Positions 25,636 to 33,176 of a stretch of 64,000 nucleotides of DNA are shown piece after piece. The stretch covers positions 62,001 through 126,000 of the forward strand of contig CAISDA010000064.1 in NCBI GenBank assembly GCA_903884005.1. The letters run 5' to 3'. Position numbers and translations under genes: made by a program. The DNA comes from an uncultured Ignavibacteriota bacterium. GTDB lineage: Bacteria; Bacteroidota; Ignavibacteria; UBA10030; UBA8401. Every line of letters starts with the position of its first letter. Position 1 is the first letter of the stretch. The notes under the pieces are model-generated. The model made no database searches, was not told where the DNA came from, and was given only the letters and a program-made list of their open reading frames with translations.

Positions 25636-26831
25636 TGCGCGTCAACACGGTGATACGATGTGTTCTGCTGCTCGGTTCGCTCGTGAGCGTTGCGGCTCCG
25701 GTTCATTCGCAATCGTTGATGTCCGGCGATATCGTTGAGTTCGTCAGGACCATCAAGGATGCGATGCCGGATATGGGAACCAATAAGTTCTTTATTCCCA
25801 CCAACGCTCATCTTAATGTATTCGATACATTGTTTATCGATGTGAAGAACGCCAATTACACCACCATTGCGGCGCGCGCGTCGCAATTCGGGTATCAGTT
25901 CATCCGGTTCGTGAACACGGCCACCGGCGACACGCTCCTCGTGTTCAAGGAAAATGTTCCCGTCCTCCGCGGCTGGGGAACATATATGTATTGTCCCTCG
26001 GCCGCCTATGACCTGGCGATCGAGGCTCCGCATCCCTTGTGGGATACAAATTCATGGGAACTGGCAGTGCGCTTGTTCATCCGATCGGATGCGAAATGGT
26101 TCCTCCTTGCCGGAACGCACCGCTACTGCAATTCCGATTCGTCGTCGGACATGGCTCATGTCACCCAGTCGGTCTTTCATGTGTGCCACAAACGCGCGGC
26201 AACATCGTGCGCGATCCAGATCCACGGATTCAGCAAAACAGGAGCGAATGCGGGGTATCCCGACGCCGTCATCAGCAACGGGACGCTGACTCCTCCGGCG
26301 GTCCTCTACACGCTTGAAAATAAATATATTTCGAAGGGCTTTACAGCGGGCGTGTTCAGCGCCTCCACCTATGCGAAGTTGAACAATCTCGGCGCGACCA
26401 CGAACACACAGGGCCTATGGTCGAGCAACAACGGAAAAACGTTCGTCCACATCGAACACGATTATCCGCTTCGCACGACGTTGTCGAAGCAATTGCTCTG
26501 CGTCGATGCGATCGCCGAAGTGTTTGCCCCCGCTGCGACTCCGGTGCGCGCAGAGAACGCGGCGCCATCGGTCTTCTCGCTCTTCACAAATTATCCGAAC
26601 CCGTTCAACCCCTCAACGACCATCACATTCTATGCGCCCGCGGACGAATGGATGCAGCTGTCGGTCTGCGATATGTCCGGTAAAGAGATCGCCGTGCTGG
26701 TGAACGGCCGCACAGAACGCGGATTCCATTCCGTTGCGTTCAATGCGGAGCGTTATTCATCGGGAATTTACTATTGCAACATCAAAACACATTCATTCAC
26801 ACGAACAATGAAAATGGTGCTGACCAAATGA
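25632..26831 (+). CDS. Secreted candidate PGA hydrolase with type IX sorting domain
   Basis: A 399-residue protein with signal peptide (ending near VHSQ) and a sorting domain at the C-terminus (LFTNYPNPFNPSTTITFYA...GIYYCNIKT), so it is delivered to the cell surface. I do not recognise a named family with certainty. Three His-containing motifs stand out: EAPHPLWDTNSWE (H134), AGTHRYCNSD (H163) and IQIHGFS (H198). Their order and spacing recall zinc amidohydrolases of the N-formylglutamate amidohydrolase / phage poly-gamma-glutamate hydrolase type. Operon position between a racemase and PGA transport genes supports glutamyl-polymer cleavage; this is inference. Overlaps both neighbours by 4 bases. 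Confidence 0.6.
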   Translation: MMRVNTVIRCVLLLGSLVSVAAPVHSQSLMSGDIVEFVRTIKDAMPDMGTNKFFIPTNAHLNVFDTLFIDVKNANYTTIAARASQFGYQFIRFVNTATGDTLLVFKENVPVLRGWGTYMYCPSAAYDLAIEAPHPLWDTNSWELAVRLFIRSDAKWFLLAGTHRYCNSDSSSDMAHVTQSVFHVCHKRAATSCAIQIHGFSKTGANAGYPDAVISNGTLTPPAVLYTLENKYISKGFTAGVFSASTYAKLNNLGATTNTQGLWSSNNGKTFVHIEHDYPLRTTLSKQLLCVDAIAEVFAPAATPVRAENAAPSVFSLFTNYPNPFNPSTTITFYAPADEWMQLSVCDMSGKEIAVLVNGRTERGFHSVAFNAERYSSGIYYCNIKTHSFTRTMKMVLTK

Positions 26832-28663
26832 ACTCCATTGCTGTCTTGAAACGTAGTGTTATACTCGCCGCTGTCATCCTCCCGCTGCTGTGCACGGGCT
26901 GCGGTGTGTTCGCCGACGACGGAGATTCCGGTGCTTCGATCGTTCCGGCCAAAGGATATTTTTATATCGCGGACAGAAACTCCACGTCCATCATCATGAT
27001 CGATGCCGAGTTCCGTGAAATGAAGCGATGGAATTATTTTCTTGTCACGGCAGACAGCAGCATCCAGGGAATGACATGCGATGGAAAATCACTCTGGATC
27101 TCGTCGGCCGGCTCTACCGATAAAATATTTCAGATCGACGCATCGGGCGACGTGTTGACCGTGATACGGTCGTTCGACGCGCCGCCCCAGAAACAGGGAA
27201 CGACCCGCGGGCTCGCCTGGGACGGCAGCAACCTCTGGGCGGCCAACAGCGGATCGGCGACGTATGCAACGCCAGCAATGCTGTACAAGCTGGACGCCAA
27301 CGGCGCCATTCTTTCCGAGTACCAACTGCCGTCCACCGATCCGCGCGGTTTGGTCTATGTCAAACCCAAGCCCGACGTCTACGGCCGCGGCCCCGATGCT
27401 GGATTGTATTATTCGGATATCACCACGGACAAGGTGTATAAGTTCATTCCGGGGATACCATATTTTGATACGGTGTTTACGGCTCCCAAACCGCCTCTGG
27501 GCGCAAGCTATACCTATCCCGCCGGATTGGCGTATGATGGAACATTTTTCTGGCTCGTGAACAGCAGCAATGCCGCGGACCATCTCTATAGAATATCATA
27601 CACGGGCAAAGAGCAGATCCGTTACGATCTGCCGTATCCTTCCATGGGACCGGCAGTATGGACTGCTGTTGATGTGCGCGTTGAAGAGGAAATCTCTGTG
27701 TCCTCGCTTGCACCGTCGTCAGGCATCCCCGGCGCGGCGTTGACGGTGGACATTTTCGGAACAGGATTCAAATCCGGATACGGAGTTAGTGTCGATTTCG
27801 GAGCCGGCATCTCGGTCAGCGCACCGCAATACGTCAGCAGTTCACAATTGAGAGTGAACATCATCATCGACCAGTCGGCCGCACTCGGAAAACGAAATGT
27901 CAAGGTCACCAATCCGACGGGAAAATCGGCGACAGGGGTAGCGCTATTCGAACTGACGGCAGTGCCGCAAATTTCATACCTCTGGTTGGCCGATCAGGCA
28001 TCCGGACAATACAACGTGCATAAGATCCGCGTATCCGATACGACGCTCGTTCGTTCGTGGTCGACCACGGCCATCCTGTCTTCCAGCGGTGCGCAAGGAT
28101 TGGCATTCGACGGAACGAATTTCTGGATGAGCACCTCGGGCACAGACAGGAAGATCCATAAGATCGATACCACCGGTACGGCTCTGGCATCGATCTCGTC
28201 CTTCTCCGCGCCGGCAGTCGGTGGCACGGTCCGCGGGATCACCGCCGATGCGGCCGGGAATATCTGGGTCTCGATCAGTCAGGTGACCGCAGGCGGAGGA
28301 AGAATTTACAAGATGAATCAAACCTCAGGCGCAGTTCTGGATTCCATTGCAACGCCGGGACAAAATCCGCGGGGAATCACGTTCGCGAACAATATCCTGT
28401 ACTGCAACGACACGGACCTCGACACCGTGTATAGCTATACCGCCGGAGCCTGGAGTGGAAAATTTCAAACACCCACGACCGGCGGCGCGAGCAGATTTGC
28501 AACCGGCCTCACATGGGACGGCACTAATTTCTGGATCGCAAACTCTACGACGGCATCCGATTATCTGTTCAAGGTATCGCTGACGGGAACAGTGCTTCAA
28601 ATATTCCGCCCGGGTATTGCCGGCGACCCGCAATTCACCGGATTAATGTATGTTGGAAAATAA
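26828..28663 (+). CDS. Beta-propeller/IPT-domain lipoprotein
   Basis: A 611-residue protein starting at ATG 26828, which overlaps the previous stop. The N-terminus ends in LCTGC with C25 as the probable lipidated residue. Residues about 40-290 are propeller-like repeats of the pattern GLAWDGSNLWAANS; an IPT/TIG domain follows (SLAPSSGIPGAALTVDIFGTGF, about 295-380); a second propeller-like segment occupies 390-611 (GLAFDGTNFWMSTSG). No catalytic residues are evident. It is likely a surface or periplasmic binding or scaffold protein of the PGA system, possibly holding polymer near the following outer-membrane barrel. Confidence 0.7.
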   Translation: MNSIAVLKRSVILAAVILPLLCTGCGVFADDGDSGASIVPAKGYFYIADRNSTSIIMIDAEFREMKRWNYFLVTADSSIQGMTCDGKSLWISSAGSTDKIFQIDASGDVLTVIRSFDAPPQKQGTTRGLAWDGSNLWAANSGSATYATPAMLYKLDANGAILSEYQLPSTDPRGLVYVKPKPDVYGRGPDAGLYYSDITTDKVYKFIPGIPYFDTVFTAPKPPLGASYTYPAGLAYDGTFFWLVNSSNAADHLYRISYTGKEQIRYDLPYPSMGPAVWTAVDVRVEEEISVSSLAPSSGIPGAALTVDIFGTGFKSGYGVSVDFGAGISVSAPQYVSSSQLRVNIIIDQSAALGKRNVKVTNPTGKSATGVALFELTAVPQISYLWLADQASGQYNVHKIRVSDTTLVRSWSTTAILSSSGAQGLAFDGTNFWMSTSGTDRKIHKIDTTGTALASISSFSAPAVGGTVRGITADAAGNIWVSISQVTAGGGRIYKMNQTSGAVLDSIATPGQNPRGITFANNILYCNDTDLDTVYSYTAGAWSGKFQTPTTGGASRFATGLTWDGTNFWIANSTTASDYLFKVSLTGTVLQIFRPGIAGDPQFTGLMYVGK

Positions 28664-28673
28664 GGATCGGGCT

Positions 28674-29951
28674 ATGAAGAAAATATTTCTCTTACTCTGT
28701 GCAGCAGTGTTTGTGTTCCTGATGATGCCGCGGCAGCTCCACGCGCAATTCAATGTTGAAGGCGATTTCCGCGTGCGATGGTATTCCGACAGCTTCGGCT
28801 GGGCTCGCGACGATCGGGGGCAGGAAAATTATATGCGCTACCTCGCGAGGATCCGCACGAAGGCAAAAGTGACGAACACGACAACGTTCAATGCCGAGTT
28901 CATTTCGCTGATCGATAATCCGGGCCAACCGGTGCGCAACATCGCCGGCACCGGACCCATGCGATACGGCGTCAGCCAGCTCTACGCCGAAATGTCGCAG
29001 GAAAATTTCCTGATCTTCGATCTTGCCCGCGTGCGTGTCGGACGCCAGCAGTTCCCCATCGGAAACGGATTGTCGTTCGGCGAGTCCTATTATTACACGG
29101 ATAAATTCGACGGCGGCAGGGTCGATCTTGCGCTGTTCCCCGTGACGCTCTCGTTGTTTGGAGCGGTGACCGGACAGAATCTGAGCGCATCCGGACTCTA
29201 TCCCGATCCGGGGAGCGATCAAATTTATGCGGCTAAGCTCGGCTGTACTGTGTTGGGACAGGATCTGATGCTCTACGGGATCGACCAGCGCCTCCGGGGC
29301 GCGTATAACGATAATGTCATCTACGGCGCCGGAACGGCGGGTGAGCTGTACGTGAAGGATCTCGAATACTTCGCAGAAGGCGCCTACCAAAAATTCAATC
29401 AACCGCCGGGACTTCCCGAAAAAGCGGGGATAGGCTACATGGGAGGCGTCAGCTATCGGTGGGGAATGGGTCCGTTTCGGTCCATTAAAATAGAGACTCG
29501 CTATGCCGCATATCAGGGCGACGATGCGAAGACGGAAAAGATCGAACAGTTCAGTCCGCCGTATCCCGACTTTTTCTGGGGCAGCAGGGTCGGCTATGTG
29601 AACGGCGACGTCGGAGGAGATTATCCGCGCAACAGTCAAAATTTGGAGGGCAGCCGGATCTGGTATTCGAGGATCTATTTCATTCCGAAAGTTTTGCCGA
29701 AAGTGCGGCTGCAGTTCCAATACGTGAAAGTGAACGAATACGTCGACAACGACAACTACAATTCAATGGACGACGAATTCTCGGCGCGTCTCTATTACTC
29801 GGTGACGAACAATTCCGCATTCCAGCTCCGGTTCTCGCGCGTCATTCCGAATGCCGACGACAAGGACCGTGACGGCAACGGATCGATCACCTCATCGGAG
29901 GACCGCGTGTCCGTGAACACCGTCATGCTTGAATGGCAGATAGAATTTTAA
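28674..29951 (+). CDS. Outer-membrane beta-barrel (alginate-export/porin-like)
   Basis: A 425-residue protein starting at ATG 28674 after TAAGGATC; signal peptide ends at LHAQ. The mature part is made of alternating amphipathic strands (FNVEGDFRVRWYSD, MRYLARIRTKAKV, DLARVRVGRQQFPIGNG) and ends with the aromatic strand MLEWQIEF, the C-terminal signature for Bam-dependent barrels. The RVGRQQFPIGNG type of motif recalls AlgE/alginate-export porins. Within this operon it is the best candidate for an outer-membrane channel for poly- or oligo-glutamate; ion selectivity cannot be judged from sequence alone. Confidence 0.7.
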   Translation: MKKIFLLLCAAVFVFLMMPRQLHAQFNVEGDFRVRWYSDSFGWARDDRGQENYMRYLARIRTKAKVTNTTTFNAEFISLIDNPGQPVRNIAGTGPMRYGVSQLYAEMSQENFLIFDLARVRVGRQQFPIGNGLSFGESYYYTDKFDGGRVDLALFPVTLSLFGAVTGQNLSASGLYPDPGSDQIYAAKLGCTVLGQDLMLYGIDQRLRGAYNDNVIYGAGTAGELYVKDLEYFAEGAYQKFNQPPGLPEKAGIGYMGGVSYRWGMGPFRSIKIETRYAAYQGDDAKTEKIEQFSPPYPDFFWGSRVGYVNGDVGGDYPRNSQNLEGSRIWYSRIYFIPKVLPKVRLQFQYVKVNEYVDNDNYNSMDDEFSARLYYSVTNNSAFQLRFSRVIPNADDKDRDGNGSITSSEDRVSVNTVMLEWQIEF

Positions 29952-29974
29952 TGAGTTTATAAAAAAACGTACGC

Positions 29975-31243
29975 ATGCCTTTAGAACTGATCATATTGCT
30001 TTCCATGCTGGCGGTGTTTGCCGGCGGCGTGTTCTGGCTTAAACTGCCTTCCGGCGTCGCCATGGGTGCTGCCGCTGTGGTCGGAGCCCTCGTGGGTGGG
30101 CAGGGAATTCCCGTCCGTCACCTCGTGGAAGGAACATTCGGGTATCTCGACGCCATGCTCATCATCGCCACCGCGATGATCTTTATGAAGGTTGTCGAAG
30201 CAACCGGTGCGCTCGGAACGATCAGCTACAGCATGATCAAATCGCTCTATCGCTATCCGACGCTGCTGATGATACTGGTGGCGTTCTTCGTGATGTTCCC
30301 GGGAATGATGACCGGTCTGTCCTCGGCATGTATTTTAACGACAGGCGCTCTTGTGGCTCCCGCGCTGGTCGGCATGGGAATACCCGCCGCGTCTGTCGGG
30401 GCGTTCATTGCCATGATGGCGGTGTTCGGCATGATCGCACCGCCCATTAATATTCCCGTCATGATCATCGGCGGCGGCGTCGATATGCCGTACGTCGGGT
30501 TTGAAAAACCGCTGATCATGCTGACATTTCCGCTCGCCATCGCGACGGCGCTGTATTACCGGTTCCGTTTCATCCGGAAGATCAACGTGGATGAGATTCT
30601 TGAAAAGCTTCCGCGGTCGGTGTACGCAAAACACGGCATCAAGCTGTTCCTTCCGCTGTTCATCGTCATCGGATTGATGGTCGGCATACGCATTGCGCCG
30701 GACGCGATTCCCGATATCGGCATTCCGCTGATCTTCATGATCGGCGCGGTGGTCGGGATCCGCACCGGAGAGAAGGTTGCGGTGATCGATGTTGCGCGCA
30801 CGGCGATACGCGAATCGCTTCCCGTGCTGGGTATCCTTGCCGGCGTCGGTATGTTCGTCCAGATCATGACGCTGACCGGCGTGCGCGGGTATCTTGCGGT
30901 GAGCGCATTGCAGCTCCCGCCCGAATTCCTGTATCCCGGCATCGCGCTTATTATGCCGGCGATGGGCTCGGCATACGCGGCATCATCCGTGATCGGCGTT
31001 CCGCTCGTGTTCGTGTTCCTCGGACGCAATGAAATCGTCGTGACATCCGCGCTGTCGCTCATCGCCGGAATCGGCGATCTGATGCCGCCTCCGTCGCTGT
31101 TGTGCGTGTTCGCCGCTCAGCTGCTCGGAATAAAAAATCATTTTACCGTCTTGAAGGCGGCCGCGGTTCCCATTGTGATCGCGCTGCTTGCCGGAGTTCT
31201 GGCGATCATTTTTGCCGCCGATATCGGCTCACTGTTGAAGTAG
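29975..31243 (+). CDS. DctM-like (TRAP large subunit-type) permease
   Basis: A 422-residue polytopic membrane protein with about 11-12 hydrophobic segments and no signal peptide. The pattern MMTGLSSACILTTGALVAPALVGMGIPAASVGAFIAMMAVFGMIAPPINIPVMIIG is characteristic of the large subunit of tripartite TRAP transporters and of related ion-transporter-superfamily permeases. No canonical DctP binding protein or DctQ subunit lies next to it; instead a tiny membrane ORF and a DUF6305 protein are close by. It probably moves glutamate or short glutamyl peptides across the inner membrane. Direction of transport is not evident. Confidence 0.8.
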   Translation: MPLELIILLSMLAVFAGGVFWLKLPSGVAMGAAAVVGALVGGQGIPVRHLVEGTFGYLDAMLIIATAMIFMKVVEATGALGTISYSMIKSLYRYPTLLMILVAFFVMFPGMMTGLSSACILTTGALVAPALVGMGIPAASVGAFIAMMAVFGMIAPPINIPVMIIGGGVDMPYVGFEKPLIMLTFPLAIATALYYRFRFIRKINVDEILEKLPRSVYAKHGIKLFLPLFIVIGLMVGIRIAPDAIPDIGIPLIFMIGAVVGIRTGEKVAVIDVARTAIRESLPVLGILAGVGMFVQIMTLTGVRGYLAVSALQLPPEFLYPGIALIMPAMGSAYAASSVIGVPLVFVFLGRNEIVVTSALSLIAGIGDLMPPPSLLCVFAAQLLGIKNHFTVLKAAAVPIVIALLAGVLAIIFAADIGSLLK

Positions 31244-31252
31244 GAGCGGACA

Positions 31253-31399
31253 ATGATATTCTATCTTTATATACTCATTGCGGCAATCACGGCCGCCATC
31301 ATTGTCGCGGAATTGTTCCGTGAAAAAAGCTGGCGTCACCAGCTTGCGATGGTCATTATCCTGATCCCTCTTGTGCTTAGAATATTTCACATAAAATAA
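31253..31399 (+). CDS. 48-residue membrane peptide in the PGA operon
   Basis: ATG 31253 is preceded by AGGAG at 31242-31246, which overlaps the stop codon of the permease gene, and the stop TAA (31397-31399) is one base before the next start. The peptide begins MIFYLYILIAAITAAIIVAE and has two hydrophobic segments (about 2-19 and 30-44) around a charged loop LFREKSWRH. Tight packing, a good ribosome-binding site and membrane character make it a credible gene. It may be a reduced small subunit for the DctM-like permease, or an accessory like the small PgsE peptide of Bacillus; neither homology is established. Confidence 0.65.
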   Translation: MIFYLYILIAAITAAIIVAELFREKSWRHQLAMVIILIPLVLRIFHIK

Positions 31400-31400
31400 C

Positions 31401-32519
31401 ATGCAGCGACACCACTATACAGCCTTGGCGTTCTTGTTTCTCGGAGTGATCGTGTCCGCGATTGCGTCAAGGGATTTCCTTTCGATGCGCGCGCCGGACG
31501 TCCTGTATCCGTCCCGGTTCGTGACGAAGACCGGAATGCTCAGCGGGTATTGTCCGGACATCCATGGCACGTACGGCGACACACCGGTCTATTACTTTGA
31601 GAGCGGACAACCTGGCGCGACAATATTGCTTCTGGGCGGAACGCATCCCAACGAATCGGCCGGTTTTATCGCCGCCGCCGTGCTGGTAGAAAATGTCCGC
31701 CTTGCCAAAGGAAGGCTGATCGTTGTTCCCCAGGCGTGTGCCAGCGGATTCACCGCGACCGATCCGCTCGAAGCCAGTCCGATGTCATTTACATTGACAA
31801 CGCGAAGCGGGGAGCGCGTGTTTCGGTCCGGCGCGCGCGGCGGCAATCCGATCCACCAGTGGCCCGATCCGCTTGTCTATCGCCATTATCCGTCGGGGCA
31901 GCAGCTCTCCGGCATGGAAAGCAGAAATTTGAACCGCTCCTATCCCGGAAATCCGAACGGCACGTTCATGGAAAAAAACGGTCATGCACTGCTGCAATTG
32001 ATCAAGACGGAAAAGGTGGATATCGCGTTCGATCTGCACGAAGCCGCGCCTGAAGTGATGATCATCAATGCGATCATCACGCACGAAAAAGGGAGCGACA
32101 TAGCCGCCACTGCCGTCTTGAACCTGGAATTGGAAGACCTGAAATATTCGCTTGAATTATCGCCCAAAAATTTTCACGGACTGAGCCATCGCGAATGGGG
32201 AGATTCGGCGAGTGTGATTCCGTTCCTGATGGAAACCAGCAATCCGATCCAGGGACGACTCCGCGGCGCGACGAATGTGAATTTGCTCCTCAATGGGAAA
32301 GACAAATTTTATTCGATTGCGTCTCAACTGACGAATGTGCGCATCACGTACGAACCGGACGGCGAACCGCTCTCGCTGAGGGTTGGGCGGCACCTGCAGG
32401 GATTTCGCAGGCTGATCGAATCGTATAACGAGCAGCACCCGGACAACACCGCGATCGTCGAAAATATTCCCGAGTATCATTCAGTGATCGAGCGCGGTGT
32501 CGGCAATTTTTTGAAATAG
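31401..32519 (+). CDS. Succinylglutamate desuccinylase/aspartoacylase-family (M14-like) metallohydrolase
   Basis: A 372-residue zinc-enzyme candidate with an N-terminal hydrophobic anchor or signal (YTALAFLFLGVIVSAIA). GGTHPNESAG supplies H82 and E85 and FDLHEAAPE supplies H213 as third zinc ligand, the M14/AstE-AspA arrangement; NLNRSYPGNPNG carries the substrate-carboxylate Arg. Family members remove acyl groups from glutamate or aspartate or act as carboxypeptidases. In this setting, an exo-type cleavage of gamma-glutamyl chains or of their ends is plausible. It begins one base after the small membrane peptide. Confidence 0.8.
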   Translation: MQRHHYTALAFLFLGVIVSAIASRDFLSMRAPDVLYPSRFVTKTGMLSGYCPDIHGTYGDTPVYYFESGQPGATILLLGGTHPNESAGFIAAAVLVENVRLAKGRLIVVPQACASGFTATDPLEASPMSFTLTTRSGERVFRSGARGGNPIHQWPDPLVYRHYPSGQQLSGMESRNLNRSYPGNPNGTFMEKNGHALLQLIKTEKVDIAFDLHEAAPEVMIINAIITHEKGSDIAATAVLNLELEDLKYSLELSPKNFHGLSHREWGDSASVIPFLMETSNPIQGRLRGATNVNLLLNGKDKFYSIASQLTNVRITYEPDGEPLSLRVGRHLQGFRRLIESYNEQHPDNTAIVENIPEYHSVIERGVGNFLK

Positions 32520-32559
32520 AAGCACACTTCCATTCATTGTATCATAGGAGACATACGGT

Positions 32560-33117
32560 ATGAAATTTTTTCGCTATCTTACACTCGTCATCGCTTTGGG
32601 CACGTCGGTGACAATGCTGTTCTCGCAGTCGAAAGAAAAATTTGAACAACCCATCCTCATTACCTCTGCCGGACAAAGTGCCGATGTGACACTCGCCGCC
32701 AGTTTGTGTAAAAAGGCGGGATTGAATGCCAGGGCCATCAATCGCGCGACGGCGGCCGATGTGAAAGATGCAAAAACACTGATGATCGTTCCGGGCTTCA
32801 GTTCCAAGGGGCTCGGCGCAGCCGGCATCAGCCGCGAGCAGGAAATGGACCGTGTGAAAGAGGTCATCGCCGCCGCGGTGAAACAAAAAATGAAGATCTT
32901 CGTGCTGCACATTGGCGGAAAGCCGCGCCGCGGCGTTCAATCGGATGACTTCAACAAAGTATGCGCTGAAGCGTCTCAGGCGATGATCGTCGTCAAAGCA
33001 GGCAATGAGGATAACTTTTTTTCCGCGATCGCTGCCTCAAAAAAGATCGGCATCACGGTGGTCGAAAAAATTGCCGAAGCGATCAAGCCGCTTGAAGCCG
33101 CTTGTACGAAGAACTGA
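32560..33117 (+). CDS. DUF6305-like exported protein
   Basis: A 185-residue protein with a signal peptide (YLTLVIALGTSVTMLFSQ) and a ribosome-binding site TAGGAG. The mature region begins QPILITSAGQSADV, continues with MIVPGFSSKGLGAAGI, IFVLHIGGKPRRG and VVKAGNEDNFF, the pattern I associate with DUF6305. The function of that family is not known to me; its fold looks like one Rossmann-type alpha/beta domain, half the size of a periplasmic binding protein. Placement next to a DctM-like permease and a gamma-glutamyltransferase suggests a role in binding a substrate or metabolite of the same system. Confidence 0.7.
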   Translation: MKFFRYLTLVIALGTSVTMLFSQSKEKFEQPILITSAGQSADVTLAASLCKKAGLNARAINRATAADVKDAKTLMIVPGFSSKGLGAAGISREQEMDRVKEVIAAAVKQKMKIFVLHIGGKPRRGVQSDDFNKVCAEASQAMIVVKAGNEDNFFSAIAASKKIGITVVEKIAEAIKPLEAACTKN

Positions 33118-33176
33118 TGTGCGGAGCTTTCACGAGCGCGGCCATTCAATAGATTATTAATTATGCAAAGACCATC

